This document shows, in pieces, positions 1-8,009 of a DNA stretch of 64,000 bases. The notes below the pieces were generated by a model. It had not been told where the DNA came from and searched no databases. It was given only the letters and a program-made list of their open reading frames with translations. Positions within the stretch are counted from its first letter, which is position 1; every line of letters begins with the position of its first letter. Made by a program: the position numbers and the translations under genes. The DNA is from VAZQ01 sp963821505 (GTDB lineage: Bacteria; Pseudomonadota; Alphaproteobacteria; Rhizobiales; Xanthobacteraceae): assembly GCA_963821505.1 (NCBI GenBank), contig CAWGEH010000034.1:124001-188000 (forward strand), given 5' to 3'.

Positions 1-724
1 TGACGATACGGCCGTGGTGACGCGCGCGCAATTCCTGCACCAGGGCGGCCGCCGTCTCGACCTGCTCGCGGGTCGGCATCAGCATGGCGCGGTTCCTCAG
101 CGCCCAGCCGTAATACTGCACATGCGCGATCTCGACACGACTTGCGTCCAGGGACAGTGCAAGATCGACCATGTCGCCGATCCTGTCGATATTGGCGCGG
201 TGCATCACTGCGTTCACCGTGAGGGGCAGGCCCCGCCGCACCACCTCGGTTGCCAGCGCGCGCTTTCTTGCAAACGCGCCGCGATAACCGGCGATGTGGT
301 CGGCTGATGACGCTTCGCTGTCCTGGATGGAGATCTGCACATGATCGAGCCCAGCGTCGGCGAGCGCGCTCAGCGTTCTGTCCGTGATGCCGACGGCCGA
401 GGTGATGAGATTGGTATACAGCCCGGCGGCATGGGCGCCCGCGGTGATGTCCACGAGGTCGCGCCGGGCGCCGGGCTCGCCGCCCGACAAGTGCACCTGC
501 AGAACGCCGAGACCGGCCGCCTCCTGGAAGAGCCGCATCCAGGTCGCGGTGTCGAGCTCGTCTTCCCTTGCGTCGAGTGCGAGCGGATTGGAGCAGTAGG
601 GGCAACCGAGCGGACAGCGGTGGGTCAACTCGGCGAGCAGCCCGAGCGGCTTGTGCAATGCGGCTTGCTTGACCGACGTCACGTCAGGCTGACCTTCCAA
701 ACGACGAGTTCTCGTGTTTGTCAT
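1..724 (-). CDS. pqqE: PqqE, PQQ biosynthesis radical SAM enzyme (3' end missing)
   Basis: PqqE is the radical SAM enzyme that forms the carbon-carbon link between the Glu and Tyr side chains of the PqqA peptide, with PqqD presenting the peptide. Translating the minus strand from the ATG at 724 gives about 241 residues before the window edge, roughly two thirds of the family's usual length. The iron-sulfur motif CxxxCxxC is seen as C37-C41-C44 (CPLGCPYC) after LLAELTHR, and the SAM-binding SGGEP follows. The start is not certain: an in-frame GTG lies 15 bases upstream, the ribosome site is weak, and 138 bases separate this start from pqqD. Fifth gene of a pqqABCDE run. Confidence 0.93.
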   Translation of the reverse strand, partial: MTNTRTRRLEGQPDVTSVKQAALHKPLGLLAELTHRCPLGCPYCSNPLALDAREDELDTATWMRLFQEAAGLGVLQVHLSGGEPGARRDLVDITAGAHAAGLYTNLITSAVGITDRTLSALADAGLDHVQISIQDSEASSADHIAGYRGAFARKRALATEVVRRGLPLTVNAVMHRANIDRIGDMVDLALSLDASRVEIAHVQYYGWALRNRAMLMPTREQVETAAALVQELRARHHGRIV

Positions 725-862
725 AGGCGGGCTCGTCACAGCAAGTCGGATGCGCCCGTCGCACCGCGAGATTCGGACGAGCCAAACCCCCGTCCACGTC
801 CACGGCTGTTTGCAATGTAAGGACGCGGATGTCCCGGGCAAGCCCGCGCATCACCACATTCG

Positions 863-1153
863 TCACAGCTCCAGGAGCCTCTTATCGGCCAGGCCGCGCA
901 ACAGAGCGGTGACATCAGCGAGGATCTTGTCGCGTGGGGCCGCGTAGGTCTTTACCAGGTCGTCGATGATCTCGCCGAAGGTGGCCTCGCCGGTGCAGCG
1001 CTTGATGATCTCGACCGCGATCTGGTCGGCCTTGAACACCCGTTCCGGCGCCAGGAGTACCCAGCCGCCCTGGGCCTCGTTGTGGACGAGCCGGACGCCC
1101 CGCGGCAGCTGCGGGCGAATCTCGAGGGCGATGCTGGCGGCCGGATCGGCCAC
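863..1153 (-). CDS. pqqD: PqqD, PqqA-binding chaperone
   Basis: The 96-residue protein has the size and pattern of PqqD, the small winged-helix peptide-binding protein that holds PqqA and delivers it to PqqE. The core RLVHNEAQGGWVLLAPERVF and the helical segment ending in LLRGLADKRLLEL match the family. It lies 9 bases downstream of pqqC, so it is surely co-transcribed. In some relatives pqqD is fused to pqqC; here the two are separate. No cofactor or catalytic residue is expected. Confidence 0.93.
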   Translation of the reverse strand: MADPAASIALEIRPQLPRGVRLVHNEAQGGWVLLAPERVFKADQIAVEIIKRCTGEATFGEIIDDLVKTYAAPRDKILADVTALLRGLADKRLLEL

Positions 1154-1162
1154 GCGGTCCTC

Positions 1163-1882
1163 CTACTCCTTGGGCGCGAAGGCACCCGGGGGGATATGCT
1201 TCGGCGCCACATAGGCATGATAGAGCGCGTCCAGCATGGCCCACAGCACATCGCATTTGAATTCGAGCGCCTTGAGGACGGTTTGCTGGACCTCCGGCGT
1301 CCGGGCATGGCGCTTGACGTAATCAAGGGCAAACTCGGAATCCCGCCGGGCCAGCGGCGGGCGCTTGGAAAAATAGGCGAGTGTGTCGGCGCTGACGAAA
1401 TCGTAGCTCTTGAGCATGCCCTCGAGCCGCTCGCTGATGATCTGCGGCGAGAACAGCTCGGTGAGCGAGGAGGCGACGGCTTCGAGCAATGTTTTGTCGC
1501 GCACGAAATGCACGTAGGCCTCGACGGCAAAACGGGTCGCTGGCAGCAGCCCGGAGAGCGAGACGACGTAGCCGCGGTCGAGTCCGACCCCGTCGGTCAG
1601 CTTGAGCCAGCGTGCGATGCCGCCGTCGTCTTCGGCGTTGCCGTCATGGTCAACGAGGCGGCTGCGCCACTCCCGGCGCAGCGCGGGATCATCGCAGCGC
1701 GCGATCAGGCTCGCATCCTTCACCGGGATCATGGCCTGGTAATAATAGCGGTTCAGCGCCCAGGCCTGCACCTGACCCCGCGTGCATTTGCCTCCGTGCA
1801 ACAGCGTGTGAAACGGGTGCAGGCGATGATAGCGCCGCGCTCCGATGTCGCGCAGTTGCGCTTCGAGTTCCTGTGGCGTCAT
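1163..1882 (-). CDS. pqqC: PqqC, pyrroloquinoline-quinone synthase
   Basis: PqqC is the cofactor-less oxidase that carries out the final ring closure and eight-electron oxidation to PQQ using molecular oxygen. The 239-residue length is normal for a stand-alone PqqC. Recognisable family segments are YHRLHPFHTLLHGGKCTRGQ near the N terminus, the NRYYYQAMIPVKDA segment lining the pocket, HDGNAEDDGGIARWL, and FALDYVK near the C terminus. The ATG overlaps the end of pqqB by one base (TGATG), suggesting translational coupling. Confidence 0.96.
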   Translation of the reverse strand: MTPQELEAQLRDIGARRYHRLHPFHTLLHGGKCTRGQVQAWALNRYYYQAMIPVKDASLIARCDDPALRREWRSRLVDHDGNAEDDGGIARWLKLTDGVGLDRGYVVSLSGLLPATRFAVEAYVHFVRDKTLLEAVASSLTELFSPQIISERLEGMLKSYDFVSADTLAYFSKRPPLARRDSEFALDYVKRHARTPEVQQTVLKALEFKCDVLWAMLDALYHAYVAPKHIPPGAFAPKE

Positions 1883-2793
1883 CAGCGTCCCAGCACGATC
1901 TCCATTCCGTCCTCGGCGATCTCCCAGCCGTTGCGCTCGACATAAAGGCGTTCCGGCGAACCGTCGACCAGGATCGGATTGGTATTGTTGATGTGGACGT
2001 AGATACGCCGGCCGGCAACATCCTTGAGCGCGGACAGCGAGCCGTCGGGTCCGTCGATCGGCATGTGGCCCATGCGGCGGCCGGTCTTGGTTCCGGTCCC
2101 GGTCGTGATCATCTCGTCGTCGCGAAAGAGCGTGCCGTCGAACAGGATGACATCGGCGCCGGCGATCCGCTTGGTCATTGCCGCGGTCAATGCCGCGGCG
2201 CCCGGGACATAGCTCATGCGCGCGCTCCCGGCCGCGATCTCGACGCCGACATTCGCCGCGCTCTCGCTCGCGGTCTCCGGGTTCTCGCCTTCCAGATAAA
2301 GCGGAACCTTGCCCGGCACGGTGAACAGTTGCACCTGCAAGCCGCCTGGAAGCGTCAGCGCGGTGCCCGGCGCGACGGCCTGTCGCGCGACCACGTCAGG
2401 CGCCAGCACGCCGAACATGGGGTTGTCGGCAAGCGCCGCGAGCGTGGCCGCGGTGGCGCAAACTGTGAAGGGCTCGCGCTCGCGCAGGCTCAACAGGCCC
2501 GCAACCTGGTCGATCTCGGCACCGGTGAGCAAGACGGTTTTGATCGGACTCCCGCGCGTACCCACGCACGGATGCAGCGCCTTCGACTCGCGCAGTTGGT
2601 GGGGGAGATCAGGGGAGGCGTTGATCAGGAGCCAATTTTCGCCGTCCGCGGTGACTGCGAGGCTCGCCTGGGTGCGCGGCCGCACATGCGCGTCGCCCGC
2701 CCATGCCAAGCGGCACGTCGGGCAACGGCAATTCCATTGAGGGAACCCTCCCCCCGCCGCCGAGCCGAGCACGATGGCGGTGAGACGTCCCAT
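1882..2793 (-). CDS. pqqB: PqqB, metallo-beta-lactamase-fold PQQ biosynthesis protein
   Basis: A 303-residue PqqB. The family has a metallo-beta-lactamase fold and is reported to hydroxylate the cross-linked tyrosine of PqqA. The N-terminal zinc-site cysteines are visible as C22-x-C24-x2-C27 in QWNCRCPTC. The segment LLINASPDLPHQL is typical of PqqB, which lacks the usual HxHxDH motif. HMPIDGPDGSLSAL near the C terminus is also conserved. The gene follows pqqA by 26 bases and overlaps pqqC by one base. Confidence 0.96.
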   Translation of the reverse strand: MGRLTAIVLGSAAGGGFPQWNCRCPTCRLAWAGDAHVRPRTQASLAVTADGENWLLINASPDLPHQLRESKALHPCVGTRGSPIKTVLLTGAEIDQVAGLLSLREREPFTVCATAATLAALADNPMFGVLAPDVVARQAVAPGTALTLPGGLQVQLFTVPGKVPLYLEGENPETASESAANVGVEIAAGSARMSYVPGAAALTAAMTKRIAGADVILFDGTLFRDDEMITTGTGTKTGRRMGHMPIDGPDGSLSALKDVAGRRIYVHINNTNPILVDGSPERLYVERNGWEIAEDGMEIVLGR

Positions 2794-2819
2794 TCAGGAT
2801 CGATGGAAAAGGGTCGGGA

Positions 2820-2897
2820 TCAGAACTCGGCCGGCAGGTAGCCGTTGATCTCGAGGCCGATGCAGATCTCGACGAGGGTCGGGGTTGTCCAGGCCAT
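2820..2897 (-). CDS. pqqA: PqqA, PQQ precursor peptide
   Basis: A 25-codon gene encoding the ribosomal precursor of PQQ. Glu16 and Tyr20, separated by three residues (E-I-N-G-Y), are the two residues that become the PQQ skeleton, and both are present. The N terminus MAWTTPTLVEICIG and the C terminus YLPAEF match known PqqA peptides. The longer upstream-extended frame has no resemblance to the family, so the internal ATG at 2897 is chosen. It is the first gene of the operon, expected to be translated in excess over the enzymes. Confidence 0.96.
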   Translation of the reverse strand: MAWTTPTLVEICIGLEINGYLPAEF

Positions 2898-2931
2898 TGG
2901 TCGTTTCCCTAGAGTTCGTGTGAAGCCCCCT

Positions 2932-2960
2932 AACTTAAGTCGGCTCGGGCTTCCGCGCAA
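2932..2960 (-). promoter_or_regulatory. candidate housekeeping promoter for pqqABCDE
   Basis: On the minus strand TTGCGC (2960-2955) and TAAGTT (2937-2932) are separated by 17 bases, a normal sigma-70 spacing, about 35 bases upstream of the pqqA start codon. The assignment rests on hexamer likeness only. Confidence 0.4.
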
Positions 2961-3017
2961 GCGCTCCCGTGCCCCTCTGCAACGCTTGGGGGGGCGCGAC
3001 GCGCTGCAACGGATCGC

Positions 3018-3154
3018 ACGCAAAAGAAAACCGGACCCTTGCGGGTCCGGTTTGCAGTTCGTCGGCGCGGGGGCCGACAATCACCTTCCAGAGGGGAACA
3101 GCTGACGACGTGACGATTGCGATCTGGGAGGATGGACAACCGACGGCCGCCAGT
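3018..3154 (-). ncRNA. candidate AbcR/alpha-r15-like small RNA
   Basis: The gene-free stretch 2898-3275 holds a complete small transcription unit on the minus strand. A promoter-like pair (3161-3188) would start RNA near 3154 and a strong terminator would end it near 3020, giving about 135 nt. The RNA would contain an exposed CAUCCUCCCAG near the 5' end (complement of 3124-3134), able to pair with Shine-Dalgarno sequences, a UUCCCCUCUGGAA mini-hairpin, a hairpin with GUCGGC/GCCGAC arms (3061-3078), then the terminator. AbcR RNAs of Hyphomicrobiales have this architecture and lie beside the LsrB/VtlR gene, as here. Homology was not tested; it could instead be a 3' UTR of the regulator gene. 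Confidence 0.5.
3020..3053 (-). terminator. rho-independent terminator
   Basis: A perfect 11-base-pair stem (AAACCGGACCC at 3028-3038 with its complement at 3043-3053) closes a TTGC loop. On the minus strand it is followed by TTTTCTTTT. It would end the candidate small RNA and any read-through from the LysR gene. Confidence 0.8.
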
Positions 3155-3160
3155 CGCTTC

Positions 3161-3188
3161 AGTATGCAGAGGCAAATTCCTCACACAA
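3161..3188 (-). promoter_or_regulatory. candidate promoter of the small RNA
   Basis: Minus strand TTGTGT (3188-3183) and CATACT (3166-3161) are spaced by 16 bases, resembling a sigma-70 promoter. The predicted start near 3154 fits the 135-nt unit ending at the terminator. Confidence 0.45.
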
Positions 3189-3275
3189 TACAAAGGGTCG
3201 CATGCCAGCCATGCGGGTAGACAAGCATCGACGGAGAATTGCCGTCACGCACCGATTAGCGTTCGTGATCGACGA

Positions 3276-4193
3276 TCAGAAATGCCAACGCTGCGCCTTC
3301 GCGACCAGAAAATCCCGGAATACCTGTACCCGTGCCACCGATTTCAATTCTTCCGGATAGACGAAATAGGCATCGAGCGCGATGCTGTCGGACTCGCCAA
3401 ATAACTGCACCAGGCCGCCGTTCTCCTCGACCAGATAGTCAGGCAGCAAGGCGACACCGATGCCCCGCTGGCACGCGCGCAGAACGCCGAGCACGGTATT
3501 GATGGTGAGCGTGGGCTGCCGCGGCCCCTTGCCGTCGCGCGCCACCTCCATCAGCCAGCGCCGGTTCTCGAAATGATTGGGAACCACGCCGCCGCCGAGC
3601 AGTAAAACGCGGTGATTGTCGAGGTCGTCGAGCGCGCGCGGCGTGCCGAACCGCTTGATGTATTCCGGCGAGGCATAGGCGTGGAAGCGCACCGAAAAGA
3701 GCTTGCGTTGGATCAGGTCTGGCTGGGTCGGCTGTCGCAGGCGGATCGCCACGTCCGCTTCGCGCATCGCGAGGTCGAGTTCCTCATCGGTGGTGATCAG
3801 CGTGATATGGATGTCGGGATAGAGGTCGATGAACTCTCCCAGCCGGGGTGTGAGCCAATGCACGCCGATGCCGGGCGTCGTCTGCACCCTGAGCTCGCCA
3901 TTCGGCCGCTCCTTGCTGTCGGTTAACTTGGCCCGCGCGGCCTCGAGCTTCATGAACACGTCGTGCGCGGTATGATGGAGAAGCTCGCCCTGCTCGGTGA
4001 GGATGAGACCGCGCGCGTGGCGGTGAAACAACGAAACGCCGAGTTCCTGTTCGAGCGCCGATACCTGCCGCGATACCGCCGATTGCGACAGCCCGAGCTG
4101 CTCGCCGGCATGAGTGAAACTGCCGGCCTCGGCGGCGGCGTGGAAAACCTTGAGCTTGTCCCAGTCCATGCTCATTCGCGCCCTCGCTGTCAT
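3276..4193 (-). CDS. LysR-family regulator of the LsrB/VtlR type
   Basis: A 305-residue LysR regulator. The N-terminal winged helix (about residues 9-68) contains MDWDKLKVFHAAAEAGSFTHAG and LSQSAVSRQVSALEQ, which closely match the LsrB/VtlR group of Sinorhizobium, Agrobacterium and Brucella, where the gene also sits next to trxB. The C-terminal effector domain (about 95-300) is complete. LsrB is linked to redox homeostasis and VtlR to control of AbcR small RNAs. The ATG at 4193 overlaps the trxB stop as ATGA, implying translational coupling; an alternative start is the Met at 4169 (MDWDKLK). The neighbouring candidate small RNA fits this identity. Confidence 0.85.
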   Translation of the reverse strand: MTARARMSMDWDKLKVFHAAAEAGSFTHAGEQLGLSQSAVSRQVSALEQELGVSLFHRHARGLILTEQGELLHHTAHDVFMKLEAARAKLTDSKERPNGELRVQTTPGIGVHWLTPRLGEFIDLYPDIHITLITTDEELDLAMREADVAIRLRQPTQPDLIQRKLFSVRFHAYASPEYIKRFGTPRALDDLDNHRVLLLGGGVVPNHFENRRWLMEVARDGKGPRQPTLTINTVLGVLRACQRGIGVALLPDYLVEENGGLVQLFGESDSIALDAYFVYPEELKSVARVQVFRDFLVAKAQRWHF

Positions 4194-5161
4194 TCCGCCG
4201 CGAGGGCCGGTTCCGCCTCGCCTTTCGAAGCCAGGAAGCGTTCGGCTTCGAGCGCAGCCATGCAGCCCAGGCCGGCGGCGGTCACCGCCTGGCGATACAC
4301 GTCATCGGTGACGTCACCGGCGGCAAAGACGCCGGGCACCGAAGTCGCGGTCGAGAACGGCGCGGTCTGGATGTAGCCGAAAGGCTTCATGTCCACTTGT
4401 CCGACGAAGAGCTCGGACGCAGGTGTGTGCCCGATGGCGATGAAGACGCCGTCTGCCCGCCACTCGCTGAAAGCATCGGTCTTCACGTTGCGAAGGATGA
4501 CGCCCCTGACTTTGAGCGGATTCTCGTCGCCCACTACCTCCTCCAGGACGGTGTCCCAGATCACCGAAATCTTCGGATTCTTGAACAGCCGGTCCTGTAG
4601 GATTTTCTCCGCGCGGAAGCTGTCGCGTCTGTGCACCACGGTCACCTTGGAGGCGAAATTGGTGAGGAACAGCGCCTCCTCGACCGCGGTGTTACCGCCG
4701 CCGATCACGAAGACCTCCTTGCCGCGGTAGAAGAAGCCATCGCAGGTCGCGCAGGCGGACACGCCATAACCCTTGAATTTCTGCTCGGAAGGCAACTCTA
4801 ACCACCGCGCCTGGGCGCCGGTCGCGATGATCACGCTGTCGGCGCGATAGCGATCGCCGGAATCGCATTCCAGCCGGAACGGCCGGTGCGCAAGGTCGAC
4901 CTTGGTCACGTGGTCGGTGACGAGCCTCGTCCCGACATGCTCGGCCTGCTTCTGCATGTGCTCCATCAGCCACGGGCCCTGGATGACGTCGGCGAAGCCC
5001 GGATAGTTCTCCACGTCGGTCGTGATGGTGAGTTGACCGCCGGGCTGGATGCCTTGGATCAGCACCGGTTCCAGCATGGCGCGGGCGGCGTAGATCGCGG
5101 CCGTATAGCCCGCCGGCCCCGAGCCGATGATGACGACCTTGGCGTGGCTGAGCTTGCCCAT
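4190..5161 (-). CDS. trxB: thioredoxin-disulfide reductase
   Basis: A flavoprotein passing electrons from NADPH to thioredoxin. With the start at 5161 the protein has 323 residues. The FAD-binding GxGxxG is at about residues 13-18 (GSGPAG), the redox-active pair is C137-A-T-C140, and the NADPH fold has GGGNTAVEEA. The C-terminal FAD segment VFAAGDVTDD is present. The start at 5161 is preferred over the upstream Met at 5233 because it gives MGKLSHAKVVIIGSG, has AAAGG eight bases upstream, and leaves room for the divergent Lrp-family gene. It overlaps the LysR gene by four bases. Confidence 0.95.
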   Translation of the reverse strand: MGKLSHAKVVIIGSGPAGYTAAIYAARAMLEPVLIQGIQPGGQLTITTDVENYPGFADVIQGPWLMEHMQKQAEHVGTRLVTDHVTKVDLAHRPFRLECDSGDRYRADSVIIATGAQARWLELPSEQKFKGYGVSACATCDGFFYRGKEVFVIGGGNTAVEEALFLTNFASKVTVVHRRDSFRAEKILQDRLFKNPKISVIWDTVLEEVVGDENPLKVRGVILRNVKTDAFSEWRADGVFIAIGHTPASELFVGQVDMKPFGYIQTAPFSTATSVPGVFAAGDVTDDVYRQAVTAAGLGCMAALEAERFLASKGEAEPALAAE

Positions 5162-5402
5162 GGGGAACCTTTTTGGAGGCTTCGGCGCTTCGGGCGTGGG
5201 CCGACCGGAAAGCGCATCGGGTGCCGAGCACATTTATGAGTTCTGGGCAGCTATGCAAGATATGCAGACCGGAATGCACAGGGTTGTGCGATGCGGGACT
5301 CATTTCGGTATTGAAATACCTAATTCGAGCAATAATGTTTCGTGTTGGCCCCCGCTCCCGCTAAGAATACAGGCGAGTCACACGATCCCTCCGGAGCGCC
5401 CT

Positions 5403-5882
5403 GTGCCCGCCCGTCTCGACGCCATCGATCGACAGATTCTCAAGGAGCTGCAGGACGACGGCCGCATCACTAATGTGGAACTCGCCCGCCGGGTCGGCAT
5501 CTCGGCACCGCCCTGCCTGCGGCGCGTGCGCGCCCTCGAGGCAATGGGCTACATCAAGGGCTATCGCGCGCTGCTCGATGAGAAGCTGCTCGGCTACGAG
5601 GTCACCGTCTTTGCCATGGTGCACCTCACCAGCCAGGCCGAGGCCGACCTCAGGGCGTTCGAGGATTTCGTGCGTGCCCAGCCGCTGGTGCGCGAATGCT
5701 GGATGCTCTCCGGCGAGATCGACTTCATCCTCAAATGCGTGGCGCCGGATCTGAAGACCTTCCAGGCGTTCGTCGCCGAGCTCACGGCGGCGCCGCATGT
5801 CCGCAACGTCAAGACCTCGCTGACGCTGCGCAATTCCAAGGATGCCGCCATGGTGCCGATGGACGTGAAGACACCCGCATGA
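5403..5882 (+). CDS. Lrp/AsnC-family transcriptional regulator
   Basis: A 159-residue regulator with the N-terminal helix-turn-helix typical of Lrp/AsnC (DAIDRQILKELQDDGRITNVELARRVGIS, about residues 5-35) followed by a RAM effector domain carrying the GEIDFILKC core. The GTG at 5403 is chosen because GGAG lies seven bases upstream and the product begins exactly where the family does. The upstream extension of the frame runs antisense into trxB. It is divergent from trxB with about 240 bases between, so it may regulate trxB or itself. The effector is unknown. Confidence 0.88.
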   Translation: MPARLDAIDRQILKELQDDGRITNVELARRVGISAPPCLRRVRALEAMGYIKGYRALLDEKLLGYEVTVFAMVHLTSQAEADLRAFEDFVRAQPLVRECWMLSGEIDFILKCVAPDLKTFQAFVAELTAAPHVRNVKTSLTLRNSKDAAMVPMDVKTPA

Positions 5883-5961
5883 GCGCCGTCTTGCACGTGG
5901 CTGATTGCCGCCGAGCAACGGCCTTTGGGGAGCGCGCCCTTGGGCCGAACATCCGGCCTCG

Positions 5962-7017
5962 TCAGGTCGGCGGATTCTGACGCGGCATGCTCGCTCGGGG
6001 GCGCCCCCCGGCGAAGGCTGGCATCACCTCGCGCGAAAACAGTTCGAACGATCGCAGCGATTCGGCGAGCGTCATGTCGCCGAATGCAAACCATGACAAC
6101 ACGTAATTGCTGCCGGTTGCTTCCACCTCGGCGGCGATGAAGTCCCGGACGGTGCGGGGCGATCCGGCGACGCCGTTGTCGATCGCCATGAGCTCGTCGA
6201 AGGTCGGCGGATAAAGCGCCGCAATCCGTGGCTCGGCGCCGTGCCGCGCGAACAACCAGCGGAAGCTGTCGCGCCAGCGCGGATAGGCGCGTCGCGCGAT
6301 CTTGACTGCGGCGTCATCGGTGTCCGCCACCACGACGTGGCGCGTGACGCCCACGAGCGGGCTCTCCTCTGGGTTCTTGCCGAGGCTCGCGCGCACCGTG
6401 CGGTAGCGCTCGGCGATGATTCGCACAGCTGGCCGCAGTGCGATGGTCACGATGTTCACATCGTTTGCCGCCGGCCAATCCGCGTTCTCCGGGATCGTGG
6501 TGCCGTACCACAGCGGCGGATGCGGGCGCTGCACCGGCCGCAGGATCATCGGCACATTGCGAAATTGGTAATATTTGCCTTCGAACGTCAGCTCCTGCGC
6601 GACGAGGCCCTTGAGAATGAGCTGGAAGGCCTCGTGATAGATCTCCCCGGTCTTCGCAAAGTCGAGACCATAGGCCTTGCTCTCGAACGGCGACACGCCG
6701 CGTCCGACGCCGAGCTCGAGACGCCCGCCGCTCAGCTGATCGAGCATGCAGATTTCCTCGATCAAGCGCAGCGGATGGTAGAACGGCAGAAGATAGACCA
6801 GCGGGCCGAAGCGCAATGTCTTGGTGCGCTGCGCCATGGCCGCCAGGAAGAGCCCGGGCGAAGCCGCGCAGCCGAGCGGCGTCGAATGGTGCTCGGCGAG
6901 ATGGTAACCGTAGATGCCGCCGCGATCATAGGCTTCGACCAGCTTGAGCCGATCCGCGTAAAGCTGGCCGAGCGGCACCCCCGCATCGTCCATGTGGTCG
7001 AATACGCCGAATTTCAT
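5962..7017 (-). CDS. LLM-class flavin-dependent oxidoreductase (bacterial luciferase-like)
   Basis: A 351-residue TIM-barrel protein of the luciferase-like monooxygenase family, which uses reduced flavin and oxygen. Family marks are WDH/EHH-like segments (AEHHSTPLG), GPLVYLLPFYHPLRLIEEICMLDQLSGGRLELGVGRG, and the closing barrel strand before FELFSREVMP. The substrate cannot be told from sequence. It stands alone on the minus strand between the Lrp-family gene and a small exported protein. Two further LLM genes occur in this window (15703 and 50538) but all three differ considerably. Confidence 0.85.
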   Translation of the reverse strand: MKFGVFDHMDDAGVPLGQLYADRLKLVEAYDRGGIYGYHLAEHHSTPLGCAASPGLFLAAMAQRTKTLRFGPLVYLLPFYHPLRLIEEICMLDQLSGGRLELGVGRGVSPFESKAYGLDFAKTGEIYHEAFQLILKGLVAQELTFEGKYYQFRNVPMILRPVQRPHPPLWYGTTIPENADWPAANDVNIVTIALRPAVRIIAERYRTVRASLGKNPEESPLVGVTRHVVVADTDDAAVKIARRAYPRWRDSFRWLFARHGAEPRIAALYPPTFDELMAIDNGVAGSPRTVRDFIAAEVEATGSNYVLSWFAFGDMTLAESLRSFELFSREVMPAFAGGRPRASMPRQNPPT

Positions 7018-7169
7018 GCACCGTTGCTCCCCTCAGAGACAGCGAATTGCCAACCAGGGGGCTCATCGGGCCCCTTGTTTTTCATTGCCATTGCAGTCTG
7101 CTTTGTTAAACCCATTGGTGCTGCTTGAGATCGTTGCGGTCAGCAAGTTGGGCGCGCATGGGGGCCCCA

Positions 7170-7409
7170 ATGTATCGCGCGGGCGCTGTTACCATCGCCA
7201 TCCTGAGTTTGTCCGCCGTTGTCAGCGGTGCATCAACTGCTTCTGCGGCTCTCAAATGCACGAGCCTTCAAGCGCGGTGCGCAGTAGAAGTCGGTGGTTC
7301 GTGTAATCCGACGACGGGCCGATGGAGATACAGGTGTCGCACTTCGGCGTCGTGTGTGGCGCGCTTCACCGACTGCATCACCCGCGGCTTGGCCAGCGCG
7401 AAACGCTGA
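7170..7409 (+). CDS. small cysteine-rich exported protein, function unknown
   Basis: I do not recognise this 79-residue protein. From the ATG at 7170 it has a clear signal peptide (hydrophobic VTIAILSLSAVVSG, then ASA cleavage region) and a mature part of about 53 residues with six cysteines (ALKC, ARC, GGSC, YRC, ASC, TDC) and many Arg and Thr, suggesting a disulfide-bonded periplasmic or secreted domain. Upstream in-frame starts at 7125 and 7158 exist, but only 7170 begins directly at the signal sequence. It converges on greA with about 20 bases between the genes. Confidence 0.6.
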   Translation: MYRAGAVTIAILSLSAVVSGASTASAALKCTSLQARCAVEVGGSCNPTTGRWRYRCRTSASCVARFTDCITRGLASAKR

Positions 7410-7430
7410 CGATGTCGACAGGTCGGCGGG

Positions 7431-7904
7431 CTACCGCCACTCGATCTTCTTGACCTCGTAGGCCTTGGCACCGCTCGGCGTCACCACCTCGACACTCGTG
7501 CCCTTGGCCTTGCCGATGAGCGCGCGTGCGAGCGGAGAGGTGATGGAGATCTTGCCCTTCTTGGCGTCGGCCTCGGGCTCGCCGACGATCTGCCAAACCT
7601 GCTTCTTGTCGGTGTCCTCGTCGAGCAGCGTCACGGTGGCGCCGAACTTGATGGTGTCGCCCGAGAGCTTCGAGACGTCGATCACCTCCGCGCGCGCGAG
7701 CTTGTCCTCGAGTTCAGCGATGCGGCCCTCGTTATGTGACTGCGATTCCTTGGCGGCGTGGTATTCGGCATTCTCCGACAGATCGCCGTGCGTGCGCGCG
7801 TCGGTAATCTGCTGGATGATGCGGGGCCGCTCGACCTGCTGGCGGTGCTTGAGCTCGTTCTCGAGCGTCGCATAGCCCGCCGCCGTCATCGGGATCTTGT
7901 CCAT
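7431..7904 (-). CDS. greA: transcript cleavage factor GreA
   Basis: A 157-residue GreA, exactly the family length. The factor enters the secondary channel of RNA polymerase and rescues backtracked complexes. The N-terminal coiled coil carries the acidic tip motif DLSENAEYHAAKE, and the C-terminal FKBP-like domain has ITSPLARALIGK. The Met at 7904 is chosen because it begins MDKIPMTAAGYATLE as in the family, with a GAAAG ribosome site. It is downstream of carB on the same strand by about 105 bases, a common neighbourhood in Hyphomicrobiales. Confidence 0.95.
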   Translation of the reverse strand: MDKIPMTAAGYATLENELKHRQQVERPRIIQQITDARTHGDLSENAEYHAAKESQSHNEGRIAELEDKLARAEVIDVSKLSGDTIKFGATVTLLDEDTDKKQVWQIVGEPEADAKKGKISITSPLARALIGKAKGTSVEVVTPSGAKAYEVKKIEWR

Positions 7905-8009
7905 CGCTTCTTTCAAACCTCCGGCTCCAGCCAAGAGACAATAATTCCGATCGCGGGCCGAAGTTTCATCCGGCCACGCGACCCTGAACTCTGTCCAAAC
8001 ACGTACCCG

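Noticed and set aside
684..866. A 60-residue protein overlapping pqqD by GTGA
   Set aside because: It enters pqqE out of frame and shows no known domain.
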